Below the pieces are notes generated by a model. It did not search any database and was not told where the DNA came from. It worked only from the letters and a program-made list of their open reading frames with translations. Both the position numbers and the translations under genes were made by a program. From positions 1 to 30,002 of IMG/VR virus record IMGVR_UViG_3300044633_000775: DNA of 30,002 nt; one strand, given 5' to 3'. This document shows positions 24,501 to 30,002 of the stretch, piece after piece (position 1 is the stretch's first letter; each line of letters begins with the position of its first letter). The DNA comes from a virus.

Positions 24501-25029
24501 AGCAACCAGATCAGCGGATGTATCTAGTTCAGCTCAAGCAACCCGCACAGTAGACATTGCGGTAATGACTGGAACTAACTTTAGTTCATGGTATAGACAG
24601 GATGAAGGATCGATTTTTGTCAAATCTGATACAGTGTACGCAACTCCAACTAGCCCAAAACATACAGTTATGTTTGCTAATTCTATAGATTATAGTAAAA
24701 TTGTTATAAAAAATTGCCGCCCGTCAAGTCTTACTGGATATACAATATGGAATAATAGCGACGTAGTTCAATCCGAACTTAGCAGTGCAACTACAGTTGC
24801 AGCTAATACTATGCATTTGATTGCAGCATCATATAAAACTAATGATTGCGCAATGTCAACTAATGGTGCTACTGTAGCAACTAACACTACGGCAGTAATA
24901 CCCACCGATGTGGTAAAACTGTACATTGGCGGGTTTACTAATTCAGAACAAAACGGTCACATCTCTAAATTAGCCTATTACCCAAAACGGTTATCAAATG
25001 CAGAATTACAATCAATTACAACAGGTTAA
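18553..25029 (+). CDS. Giant tail fibre/adhesin, 2158 aa, repetitive, with C-terminal lectin-like modules
   Basis: The N-terminus (about 1-60, SGHMLSSNLIRNNVDLSFET) is a fibre-type head. Two copies of a roughly 146-152-residue module lie at about 111-256 and 579-730 (RFPNAKVAIS, HVSATGDT, GYANDTHAGG). A LPVTSGGTGVTT element occurs at about 260 and 405. Residues about 830-880 carry the LTVTGNLTVNGTTTTVNSTT and DDKNIELGSV element. Four ERMRI/SMRI-type units (about 1034, 1130, 1343, 1468; DSVGNVGIG) resemble shafts of fibres that end in an S74 chaperone, but no such domain is present here. From about 1513 come GATIRPSLLLDF, EEQRTNLLTYSENF and GNGWYRCS, then a second copy (NLLTYSEQF), which look like lectin/jelly-roll modules. 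AAAGGA precedes the ATG. Host-receptor or polysaccharide binding is inferred. Confidence 0.88.
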   Translation: MALGKISGHMLSSNLIRNNVDLSFETNLLYFSVSDANPTNYKIGINTDSPAYLLDVSGTTRTTNFKSTNVDIGNLNVTNNTLTSIGDLTISAVSNNIILSSNLVSNNKVLIGSSATTTRFPNAKVAISETAAGIQQNENGNIGIVAEAVGAGATRNAGVYGVGYTAGSFTGQGVVGESHVSATGDTAPAVGVRGYANDTHAGGINVGLYGDATNGNANYSLYLNSGDIYSAGAKTWYLNGNLTFNGAYSITIPTLALTNALPVTSGGTGVTTSTGTGNVVLSNNPTLVTPTLGNATATTINKVTITAPANSATLTLIDGKTLTVNNTLSFTGTDASSVSFGTGGTVVYAAAGLSQFTASSTLSSALAAIMSDETGTGLLVFNNAPTFIAPVLGAASATSLTLSNPLPVTSGGTGVTTKTGTGNVVLSSSPSLTTAITTTSTSFDLLDTTATTINFGRAATTITMGSNTSTIHMQHDLQVDGDIYFNGTANQLSATNLSVNDSLIYLAVNNAADILDIGWVGAYNPAGTHLHTGLVRDATDGVWKFYSNIIPEPDTTVDFSNATYDSLQIGKLIGTSALIGSAATSARFPNAKVAISDTAAGLQQSETHNIGLIAEGTAHPTNTGIYGIGVYGVGYTNAATRSGGVVGEGHVSATGDTGSAIGVRGYANDTHAGGMNIGLYADASNSSINNYALYMNSGNITNVAAQTWTLGGNLSFSGAYTVSVPSLTATGVITANTTTNNQTYTTTSTGTITISSGATGNIDNMNIGNTTAAIGKFTTLSASSTVSGTGFSTYLSSPPAIGNTTANTGAFTTLTTTSTATIGSDLTVTGNLTVNGTTTTVNSTTVTVDDKNIELGSVATPTNTTADGGGITLRGATDKTITWDSTNTNWTSSENWNIATGKTYKINNVNVLTSSAVLNDSTQTTVSVGSYATTLNLGASNSGNAFINNNVLYVGGATALSTATAGIEVGGGRTGSGISYIDLTSDTTYADYSARFLRNAGANSNTILSHRGTGNLIIGAVEAGVIEFDTSNTERMRIDSVGNVGIGTTTPNTGFGLSLQLYNNQNTGTVASNSYINVQSVNRNAVVELCSSSTGISALNFSSTVGTTLAGIAGDIANQTLIFRTGGAIERMRIDSVGNVGIGNTPVAGATVSVRKNITGAVNSYGILNYAQIQSDVTTNANIFQSQPSTQAAIFTLGSIRHFYANQDTFGAGSVVTSQIGFAAESSLIGATSNYGFYGGIPVTSGKTCFNLYMGGTADNYLAGNLGIGTTTPVSKLHVLATGASNGTINSRTALHIQNNNVTTGNGNARIQFSFDPATPKAWIEAGVYGTDYLAFGSSAGATESMRIDSSGRVLIGNSTAAGVAGLQLWGIDAAAQQHIRRYSNDAAGASINLFKGRGDATTSAIVQNGDSLGYIGFSGHDGSSTLPTATIITARIEAVVDGVPGTNDMPSRLVFSTTPDGSATITERMRINSSGNVLIGTTTDDTTSKLQVTGTVKATAFIGDATGLTYTGATIRPSLLLDFANSKFLDQGITFTRSSAATYIGYDGLLKIAASGEPRFDHDPVTKESLGLLIEEQRTNLLTYSENFDNAAWTKGNSTITANATTAPDGTFTADKFVENTTSSTHYLGINLSGLTATSYYTYSFYAKAGERTRLTLGSWDGTLGTDWVFNLLTGVVDVAGAVGTASITNVGNGWYRCSAARAIASTILQIFPYLDSATSGAGANNYTGNGTSGLYIWGAQLEVGAFPTSYIPSADSFTSRASTGTFIGSNGLIQSAATNVARYNYNPLNLALSPKLLLEPASTNLLTYSEQFNMWSGWQLNTTTANATTAPDGNATADKIIENSTTNSHNIAQSVNVTSGTTYTVSCYIKAAERFKANLVFWTNNSAFPLTGLTIDLISGAFSVSGNQIAYSVIPHSSGWYRCSITQTASATAAGTLYIGIINDSGVESYTGNGTSGIYVWGAQLETSTSATSYISTTSTTATRSADVSSSAQATRTVDIAVMTGTNFSSWYRQDEGSIFVKSDTVYATPTSPKHTVMFANSIDYSKIVIKNCRPSSLTGYTIWNNSDVVQSELSSATTVAANTMHLIAASYKTNDCAMSTNGATVATNTTAVIPTDVVKLYIGGFTNSEQNGHISKLAYYPKRLSNAELQSITTG
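18883..19320 (+). repeat. Fibre internal duplication, copy A
   Basis: Encodes the module with RFPNAKVAIS, HVSATGDT and GYANDTHAGG. Copy B begins exactly 1404 bp (468 codons) downstream. Several stretches of DNA are near-identical, for example around 18907-18940 and 20311-20344. Confidence 0.85.
20287..20742 (+). repeat. Fibre internal duplication, copy B
   Basis: Second copy of the module at 18883-19320, in the same frame. It has a short insertion (GIYGIGVYGVGY against GVYGVGY) and diverges mainly in the middle. Confidence 0.85.
23087..23118 (+). repeat. 32-bp exact match to a second fibre gene
   Basis: Identical to 27473-27504 on the same strand and in the same reading frame, at the start of the shared lectin-like module (GATIRPSLLL). 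Similarity continues at protein level downstream. Confidence 0.9.
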
Positions 25030-25059
25030 TAATATGAAAATTAACAAAGGAGAATATTA

Positions 25060-27075
25060 ATGAGTAGCTTAATAGGTAATAGACCTAATCAAATCCCTAC
25101 AAACGCTGATTTAGGTAGATTAGCATTTTTAAATACATTGCCACCTACTACTGCTTCATTATCTATAAGTAGTTCACTTGTTGTTCCGACTACGTCAACA
25201 TTGCCTGTAACTCCTGCACAAGGTAATTTACGGTTTAATACTACGACTTTAAAATTTGAAGGTTATAATGGTACTCTATGGGGTGCCATTGCAGGCGGTG
25301 GCGGTAGTGGATTAACTGCAACTGCTATTAAAACATCAGCATATACGGCTGCAGCTAATGAATTAGTTAGGTGTAATACAACAGCAGGTGCATTTAGTGT
25401 AACACTGCCTGCATCACCGACTGATGGTGATTTAGTCGGAATTATCGATGCGTATAATACATTTACAACTTATAACTTAACAGTGTTACCAAATGGTAAA
25501 ACTATTGAAAGTGATAGTACATCATTAATATTAGATGTTAGTGGTACATTTGTATCTCTTATATACATTTCAGCAACTAATAACTGGAAAATAGAAAGTA
25601 CACCAAATCCATCAAGTCCATATAATACAATTGCAAGTACATCTGTATTAGGTTTAGTAAAAGTTGATGGTACTACTATTACCGTTAACGGTAGTGGTGT
25701 AATTAGTGCATCTGCTAGTGCAACTAAAACAATTTCAAATATAACAGGTGCATATACAGTTGTAGCAGGTGACTTAGGTAAGATTATTAACTGTACCGCT
25801 AATACGTTTACTGTTAGTTTAACAGCAGCAGCAACATTAGGCAGTGGATTTACTTGTACGATTTGGAACACCGGTACTGGAATAATTACCATTGACCCTA
25901 ACTTAACTGAAACGATTGATGGCGTTGCTACACTTACCCTAAGACAAGGAGAAGGTTTAGACATTGTGTGCGATAACACAAATTGGCAAACTGGTAGTAA
26001 AAAGACAATGCGTGGATATGCTGAGAATATAGCTTCATCAAGTACAAGATCAATTGCGTCAGGCAGCGACAGCATAGCATTACAAGGAGCTACATCCTCA
26101 GGGTTATTTTCAATAGCAATAGGTACTTCATGTACTACTTCAGCATATGGAGGGATAGCTATTGGCAGATCTATGTCATCATCAGGTACTTACACAGCTG
26201 CCATAGGAAATAGTTGCTCTGCAACTGGTTCTTACACAACTGCTATAGGGTCTAATGCCAGCGCGTCTGGTGCTCAAACAACTGCTATAGGAAGTAATTC
26301 AGGGGCAACAGGTTCAGTTACTGCAACTGGCTCAGGAGCAATGGCACTAGGCGGTTCTTATGCTTCTGGCACAGACAGTTTTGCAGCGGCTATTGCTAAC
26401 AATACGAGTAGTTATGGGGCGACTAGCACGCATAGTATTGCTATAGGTTACTTAGGCATAAGTAATGGATTATCTTCAGTAGCGATAGGGTCTTATGCTA
26501 ATAGTTCTGGGCAAGAAGCATTGGCAATCATAGGAGGAACCGCTAGCGGTGCAAGAAGTGTTGCCTGCGGATATTCGACATCTTCTGTTGGTAATTATTC
26601 AGTAGCTCTCGGTGGATGGTCAACCAGTAGTCAAATTGGTAAATTTGCATTTGCGTCGGGAATGTTTTTATCCAACGGGGATGCCCAATACGGTAAAATT
26701 GTTCTTCGTGCAGCTACATCAACCACAACAGCCGTAGTATTAACTTCAGATGGCGCAGCTGCAAGCACAAACAACCAACTTATTGTAGCAACAGGACAAG
26801 CAATGACATTCCAAGGAATGCTAATAGGAAAACAACCTGGATCTGGAACAATTGCAAGTTATATATTCAAAGGTGCAATAGTTAATCATGCAGGTACAAT
26901 AACATTATCGACTATATCTGTTGACACAATGATTGATAATATTGGATTAGCATCAGGACCAACATTTACTGCAGATACTACTAATAAAGCGTTAGCTGTA
27001 ACAAGTGGTGCAAAAGCAGCAACAAATATAAGATGGGTCTGTAATATAGATTCTGTTGAAGTAACATACGCATAA
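25060..27075 (+). CDS. Tail fibre with YadA-head-like repeats
   Basis: The N-terminal 25 residues (LIGNRPNQIPTNADLGRLAF) match the start of the partial gene at 29398 and are likely a common attachment segment. Residues about 50-80 are an adaptor-type element (QGNLRFNTTTLKFEGYNGTL W), followed by two similar domains at about 88-190 and 225-320 ('ktsaYTAaanelvrcnTtagaFsVtLPa' and 'ISNITGAYTVVAGDLGKIIN'). Residues about 335-530 hold repeated units of about 14 residues ending in AIG or similar (FSIAIGTSC, GIAIGRSM, TAAIGNSC, TTAIGSNA, SVAIGSYA), the pattern of the YadA head beta-roll of trimeric autotransporter adhesins. A distinct C-terminal domain follows. AAAGGAG precedes the ATG. A trimeric host-binding fibre is inferred. 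Confidence 0.87.
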   Translation: MSSLIGNRPNQIPTNADLGRLAFLNTLPPTTASLSISSSLVVPTTSTLPVTPAQGNLRFNTTTLKFEGYNGTLWGAIAGGGGSGLTATAIKTSAYTAAANELVRCNTTAGAFSVTLPASPTDGDLVGIIDAYNTFTTYNLTVLPNGKTIESDSTSLILDVSGTFVSLIYISATNNWKIESTPNPSSPYNTIASTSVLGLVKVDGTTITVNGSGVISASASATKTISNITGAYTVVAGDLGKIINCTANTFTVSLTAAATLGSGFTCTIWNTGTGIITIDPNLTETIDGVATLTLRQGEGLDIVCDNTNWQTGSKKTMRGYAENIASSSTRSIASGSDSIALQGATSSGLFSIAIGTSCTTSAYGGIAIGRSMSSSGTYTAAIGNSCSATGSYTTAIGSNASASGAQTTAIGSNSGATGSVTATGSGAMALGGSYASGTDSFAAAIANNTSSYGATSTHSIAIGYLGISNGLSSVAIGSYANSSGQEALAIIGGTASGARSVACGYSTSSVGNYSVALGGWSTSSQIGKFAFASGMFLSNGDAQYGKIVLRAATSTTTAVVLTSDGAAASTNNQLIVATGQAMTFQGMLIGKQPGSGTIASYIFKGAIVNHAGTITLSTISVDTMIDNIGLASGPTFTADTTNKALAVTSGAKAATNIRWVCNIDSVEVTYA

Positions 27076-27078
27076 ATA
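27071..27078 (+). promoter_or_regulatory. Late promoter-like CATAAATA over a stop codon
   Basis: The octamer includes the TAA (27073-27075) of the YadA-like fibre. The next ATG is 21 bases away, with AAGGA between, so a short-leader late message is possible. Confidence 0.45.
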
Positions 27079-27099
27079 TAAACATTACAAGGAATTATT

Positions 27100-27393
27100 A
27101 TGGCAATACAATTAGATTTAGCAACATCAAACTACGGTGTACCATTTGAAGGTGCATATTTTAGAGTAGTAACCGCGTCAGTAACAAGACAACGTAGTGC
27201 AACATTTTCAGTAATGATTGACGTAGTTGGATATGCTACTAAACCAACAAATGACGATACAAAAGACATTGATTTTCGTAGATATCATGCACCTTTAGAT
27301 CAAATTGAAGAACAAGACGGTACTGCATTTTTAGAAAAAGTGTATAACTGGGTAGCATTGCAAGATGATATGGCAGGCTCTACTGGAGTTTAA
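27100..27393 (+). CDS. Small tail-associated protein, unknown function
   Basis: A 97-residue protein with the pattern 'i.ldl.tsnYGvpfegAYfRVvtasvtrqr' followed by FSVMIDVVGYATKP and an acidic C-terminal helix (HAPLDQIEEQDGTAFLEKVY). The first part resembles small proteins encoded beside tail fibres in many phages, where they form a compact beta domain; I cannot assign a role. AAGGA six bases before the ATG is a good ribosome site. The next gene starts three bases after its stop, so the two are translated together. Confidence 0.75.
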   Translation: MAIQLDLATSNYGVPFEGAYFRVVTASVTRQRSATFSVMIDVVGYATKPTNDDTKDIDFRRYHAPLDQIEEQDGTAFLEKVYNWVALQDDMAGSTGV

Positions 27394-27396
27394 CAA

Positions 27397-29388
27397 ATGG
27401 CAATAAATTTTAATCATGCCACTGATACAATTAGTACATCTACTGGTAATTTTAATGTAGCTGCAAACTATCCCGGCGCAACTATTAGACCATCGTTGTT
27501 ATTAAATTTTGCTAATACTAAAAGATTAGATAAAAGAATTTCATTTGCTAGAGCTAGCATTGCAACACGCTATAATCAAGATGGATTAATTGAAATAGTA
27601 TCTGCTAATCAACCAAGATTTGATCATGATCCGAGTACTAAACAATCACTTGGGTTGTTAATGGAAGAACAGAAAACAAATTTATTAAAATATTCTAACA
27701 ATATGTTGTTTGATACAAGTGTATGGGTTCAAACAAGTTTATCTACTAGAAGTGCCGCATGTATTGCTCCAGATGGGTCATTATCTGGAGTACTTTTAAA
27801 TGCAACGTCAAATAGCGGAGTTATTGCGCAAAATCTAGTAATAACCGCAGGCGACACTACTATTAGGACATTTTCTGTATATCTTAAACAAGGTTCTGCG
27901 GCTACAACTGATTTTTATCTAGCGTATTATAACAGCGGAACTAGTAATTTCATGCAAGCAAAGTTGACTTGGGGTACTATGGTTGTTACTGCTGTAGTGC
28001 AAACTGCAGGTAATTCAACATTTACCCAACCTCAAAATGTAGGTAACGGGTGGTATAGAGTTTCCATAACTGGAAGTAACTCAGGTGGTGCAAATACTGG
28101 AATTCAAGTTGTAGTTTATCCAGCAGCTGCAAGCACTGGTTCTTGTTATGTATGGGGTGCACAAGTAGAAACTGGCGAATTTATGACTAGCTATATTCCA
28201 TCTAATGATACATTTACATCGCGTGCAAGTTTTGGCTCATATTATGATTCAACTGGATTAATTAAATATGCATCAACAAATGTTGCACGTTATACCTATA
28301 ATCCAGCTAATTTAAAATTAGCTCCAACATTATTGATAGAACCTGCCTCTACAAACTTATTTTATTATAGTGAACAATTTGATAATACTTCATACTGGAC
28401 GGTTAATACTGCAACAGTATCTGCTAATGTAACAACTGCTCCCAATAACCGTACTACTGCTTATAAACTAAATGAAACTGCAACAACTGATCAACATTTT
28501 GTTGCACAAAGCTTAGGTACAGTATCAAGCGGAGCTGTTTACACTATGAGCGTTTATGCAAAAGCTGCTGATCGGACTCAATTATCTCTTACAAGTAATG
28601 GCGAAGCATATGTAGCATTTGATTTAGTTACAGGAACGGTGATACAACAAGGTTCAAACAATGCAACAATAATTCCAGTTGGTAACGGTTGGTTTAGATG
28701 TACTGCAACATTTACTAAAACTAATACAGCCGGCGTGTTTTATTATATAGTATGGAATGGAACTAATTCATACCTAGGAACACTTAATTACGGTGTGTAT
28801 ATCTGGGGCGCACAAGTAGAATCCGGATCCTCGGCAACTTCGTATATTAACACTGCTTCCAGTACTGTTACTCGATCTTCTGATATTTGCACTTCTTCAC
28901 AGAATACTAGAATTGGTGAATTTGCTGCAATGACAGGCACTAACTTTTTAAATTGGTACAGACAAGATGAAGGCACATTGCATGCAACTTCAAGATTAAT
29001 GTCAACTACTACTGCAGTATCGGTTCCAACTATGGCATGGGTAGACAATGCAACAGGCGGTTCACCAACACTTATTTCATTAAGATATGTGAGCGGTAGT
29101 GGCAGCGCAGTTATTGATTCGTACGGATTTAATAACAGTGTTTCTCAATGGGATTTAAATGGACCTGCTGTTACATCACAAACTGTAATATCATGCGCAC
29201 TTGCATACGCAACTAATGATATTGCACTTTCAGTTTCCGGTAGCACAACTGAAACTGATACGTCTGCTGCAGTTGGACAAGGTATGAGTAGAATGTTAAT
29301 CGGACCTTATCAAAACTTACACATACTCAAACTAGCATACTACCCAAAACGCTTAACAAATGCTGAATTGCAAGCAATGTCAACTTAA
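27397..29388 (+). CDS. Tail fibre/adhesin with two lectin-like modules
   Basis: A short N-terminal segment (about 1-26) is followed by GATIRPSLLLNFANTK and FDHDPSTKQSLGLLMEEQ, then two tandem modules each with 'TNLL/FxYSxxxd', a VYxK strand, GNGWYRVS or GNGWFRCT, and YxWGAQVE (about 95-290 and 320-490). A final domain at about 505-663 ends with KLAYYPKRLTNAELQAM, as does the giant fibre. Similar modules in bacterial and phage proteins adopt a lectin-like jelly roll, so carbohydrate binding is inferred. Compared with the giant fibre it lacks the long shaft. GGAG eight bases before the ATG lies within the end of the previous gene. The 5' part shares 32 identical bases with the giant-fibre gene. 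Confidence 0.87.
   Translation: MAINFNHATDTISTSTGNFNVAANYPGATIRPSLLLNFANTKRLDKRISFARASIATRYNQDGLIEIVSANQPRFDHDPSTKQSLGLLMEEQKTNLLKYSNNMLFDTSVWVQTSLSTRSAACIAPDGSLSGVLLNATSNSGVIAQNLVITAGDTTIRTFSVYLKQGSAATTDFYLAYYNSGTSNFMQAKLTWGTMVVTAVVQTAGNSTFTQPQNVGNGWYRVSITGSNSGGANTGIQVVVYPAAASTGSCYVWGAQVETGEFMTSYIPSNDTFTSRASFGSYYDSTGLIKYASTNVARYTYNPANLKLAPTLLIEPASTNLFYYSEQFDNTSYWTVNTATVSANVTTAPNNRTTAYKLNETATTDQHFVAQSLGTVSSGAVYTMSVYAKAADRTQLSLTSNGEAYVAFDLVTGTVIQQGSNNATIIPVGNGWFRCTATFTKTNTAGVFYYIVWNGTNSYLGTLNYGVYIWGAQVESGSSATSYINTASSTVTRSSDICTSSQNTRIGEFAAMTGTNFLNWYRQDEGTLHATSRLMSTTTAVSVPTMAWVDNATGGSPTLISLRYVSGSGSAVIDSYGFNNSVSQWDLNGPAVTSQTVISCALAYATNDIALSVSGSTTETDTSAAVGQGMSRMLIGPYQNLHILKLAYYPKRLTNAELQAMST
27473..27504 (+). 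repeat. 32-bp exact match to the giant fibre gene
   Basis: Partner of 23087-23118. The match marks the module border; upstream of it the two proteins are unrelated. Confidence 0.9.
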
Positions 29389-29397
29389 GGAAAATAT

Positions 29398-30002
29398 ATG
29401 GGATTAATAGGAACAAATCCAAATCAAATACCAACAAATGCTGATTTAGGAACAATGGCATATGAAGATGCTGATAATTATGTCCCTGATTTAGGAGACA
29501 TAACACGCTCGTCTGTTATTCCAACATTAAATTTAGACTTTGCAAATTCTAAAACTCTTGATCCTAGGATTACGTTTACTAGAGCATCTATAGGATCATA
29601 TTATGACGAGGATGGTATTTTAAAAATAGCTGCAAGCGGAATTCCTCGTTTTGATCATAATCCAGTTACCGGTGAATCTCTTGGACTATTAGTTGAAGAA
29701 CAGCGTACTAATGTAGTAACTATAAGTGAAGACTTTAACGCGTGGACTACTGCTAACTCACGAGTTATTCCTAATGCTGCATTAGCGCCTGATGGATTTT
29801 GGACAGCTGATATGTTAGTTGAAGATAGCACTGCGTCAGCTGGCCATTTTATTTACCTTACTAGATCCGGATCAAACGAAACTGTTACTGCGTCAGTGTA
29901 TGCTAAATTAGTAGCATCTTCTAGACCTCAATTTGAAATACGAATGAGCAATTTTGTTAGTGCTTCGACTGGTGTAAGATTTGACTTACAAACCGGTACT
30001 AT
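29398..30002 (+). CDS. Tail fibre/adhesin, 3'-truncated by window edge
   Basis: Open from the ATG at 29398 to the window end (about 201 codons), with AAGGA seven bases upstream that overlaps the previous stop (TTAAGGA). The first 20 residues (MGLIGTNPNQIPTNADLGTM) match the N-terminus of the YadA-like fibre at 25060. From residue about 40 it follows the lectin-type genes: LNLDFANSKTLDPRITFTRA, YDEDGILKIAASGIPRFDHN and GLLVEEQRTNVVTISEDF, then a VYAKL strand. The gene therefore combines the anchor of one neighbour with the binding module of the others. An extra acidic linker (EDADNYVPDLGDIT) separates the two parts. Confidence 0.85.
   Translation, partial: MGLIGTNPNQIPTNADLGTMAYEDADNYVPDLGDITRSSVIPTLNLDFANSKTLDPRITFTRASIGSYYDEDGILKIAASGIPRFDHNPVTGESLGLLVEEQRTNVVTISEDFNAWTTANSRVIPNAALAPDGFWTADMLVEDSTASAGHFIYLTRSGSNETVTASVYAKLVASSRPQFEIRMSNFVSASTGVRFDLQTGT

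Noticed and set aside
25470-26075. 201-codon minus-strand ORF, and a similar 156-codon ORF at 20775-21245
   Set aside because: Shadow frames of Thr/Ser/Gly-rich fibre genes; Val-rich composition and no initiation signals.
18553-30002. Diversity-generating retroelement acting on the fibre genes
   Set aside because: No reverse transcriptase, template repeat or adenine-biased variable repeat was seen; repeats are ordinary module duplications.
1-30002. CRISPR array, insertion sequence or integration site
   Set aside because: No regularly spaced direct repeats with unique spacers, no transposase, and no att-like duplication were found by eye.

Overview
This window is a structural-gene region of a T4-type (gp20/gp21/gp22/gp23-bearing) contractile-tailed bacteriophage with AT-rich DNA. 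The support is direct. A portal (gp20), an acidic prohead core protein, the prohead protease (gp21), the scaffold (gp22) and the major capsid protein (gp23) follow one another in the canonical T4 order, and many upstream regions carry ATAAATA boxes like T4 late promoters. The capsid protein is short (391 aa against 521 in T4) and the tail-fibre genes resemble those of environmental, aquatic T4-like phages, so I infer a distant ('far-T4') aquatic lineage. The host cannot be named from this sequence.

Layout. 1-383: 3' part of an RNase HI gene. 384-1055: a 672-bp stretch without a convincing gene; its core (about 461-860, ~41% GC by hand count) is rich in hairpins and is followed by two terminator-like hairpins in ~19% GC DNA, so it is a candidate structured RNA. 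1056-1904: unknown protein with a short basic N-terminus and an LxE|A prohead-protease-like site, a candidate packaged internal protein. 1896-2941 (minus strand): a gp26/T4_baseplate-type zinc-ribbon protein followed by a 71-codon ORF. A U UUU UUC slippery heptamer lies four codons before the first stop, and the -1 frame runs without a stop into the second ORF, so a frameshift fusion is predicted. Divergently across 64 bp with back-to-back late promoters lies a 1311-aa candidate tape-measure protein (3006-6941).

6965-12878: head module (portal, small conserved ORF, acidic core protein, protease, scaffold, major capsid protein), ended by a strong GC-rich terminator. 12930-14422: a self-contained homing-endonuclease cassette with its own sigma70-type promoter, almost no leader and its own terminator. 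14425-30002: late-expressed beta-rich virion proteins and at least four tail-fibre or adhesin genes, including a 2158-aa fibre, a YadA-head-like fibre and three genes that share a lectin-like module. Shared DNA and swapped N-termini show module shuffling among the fibres.

How the parts work together: the gp22 scaffold and the acidic core protein form the prohead core inside the gp23 shell on the gp20 portal; gp21 then cleaves at LxE sites, visible in gp23 and in the 1056-1904 product; the gp26-like pair and tape measure serve tail assembly; the fibres determine adsorption. Nearly all genes have good Shine-Dalgarno sites and are tightly packed.
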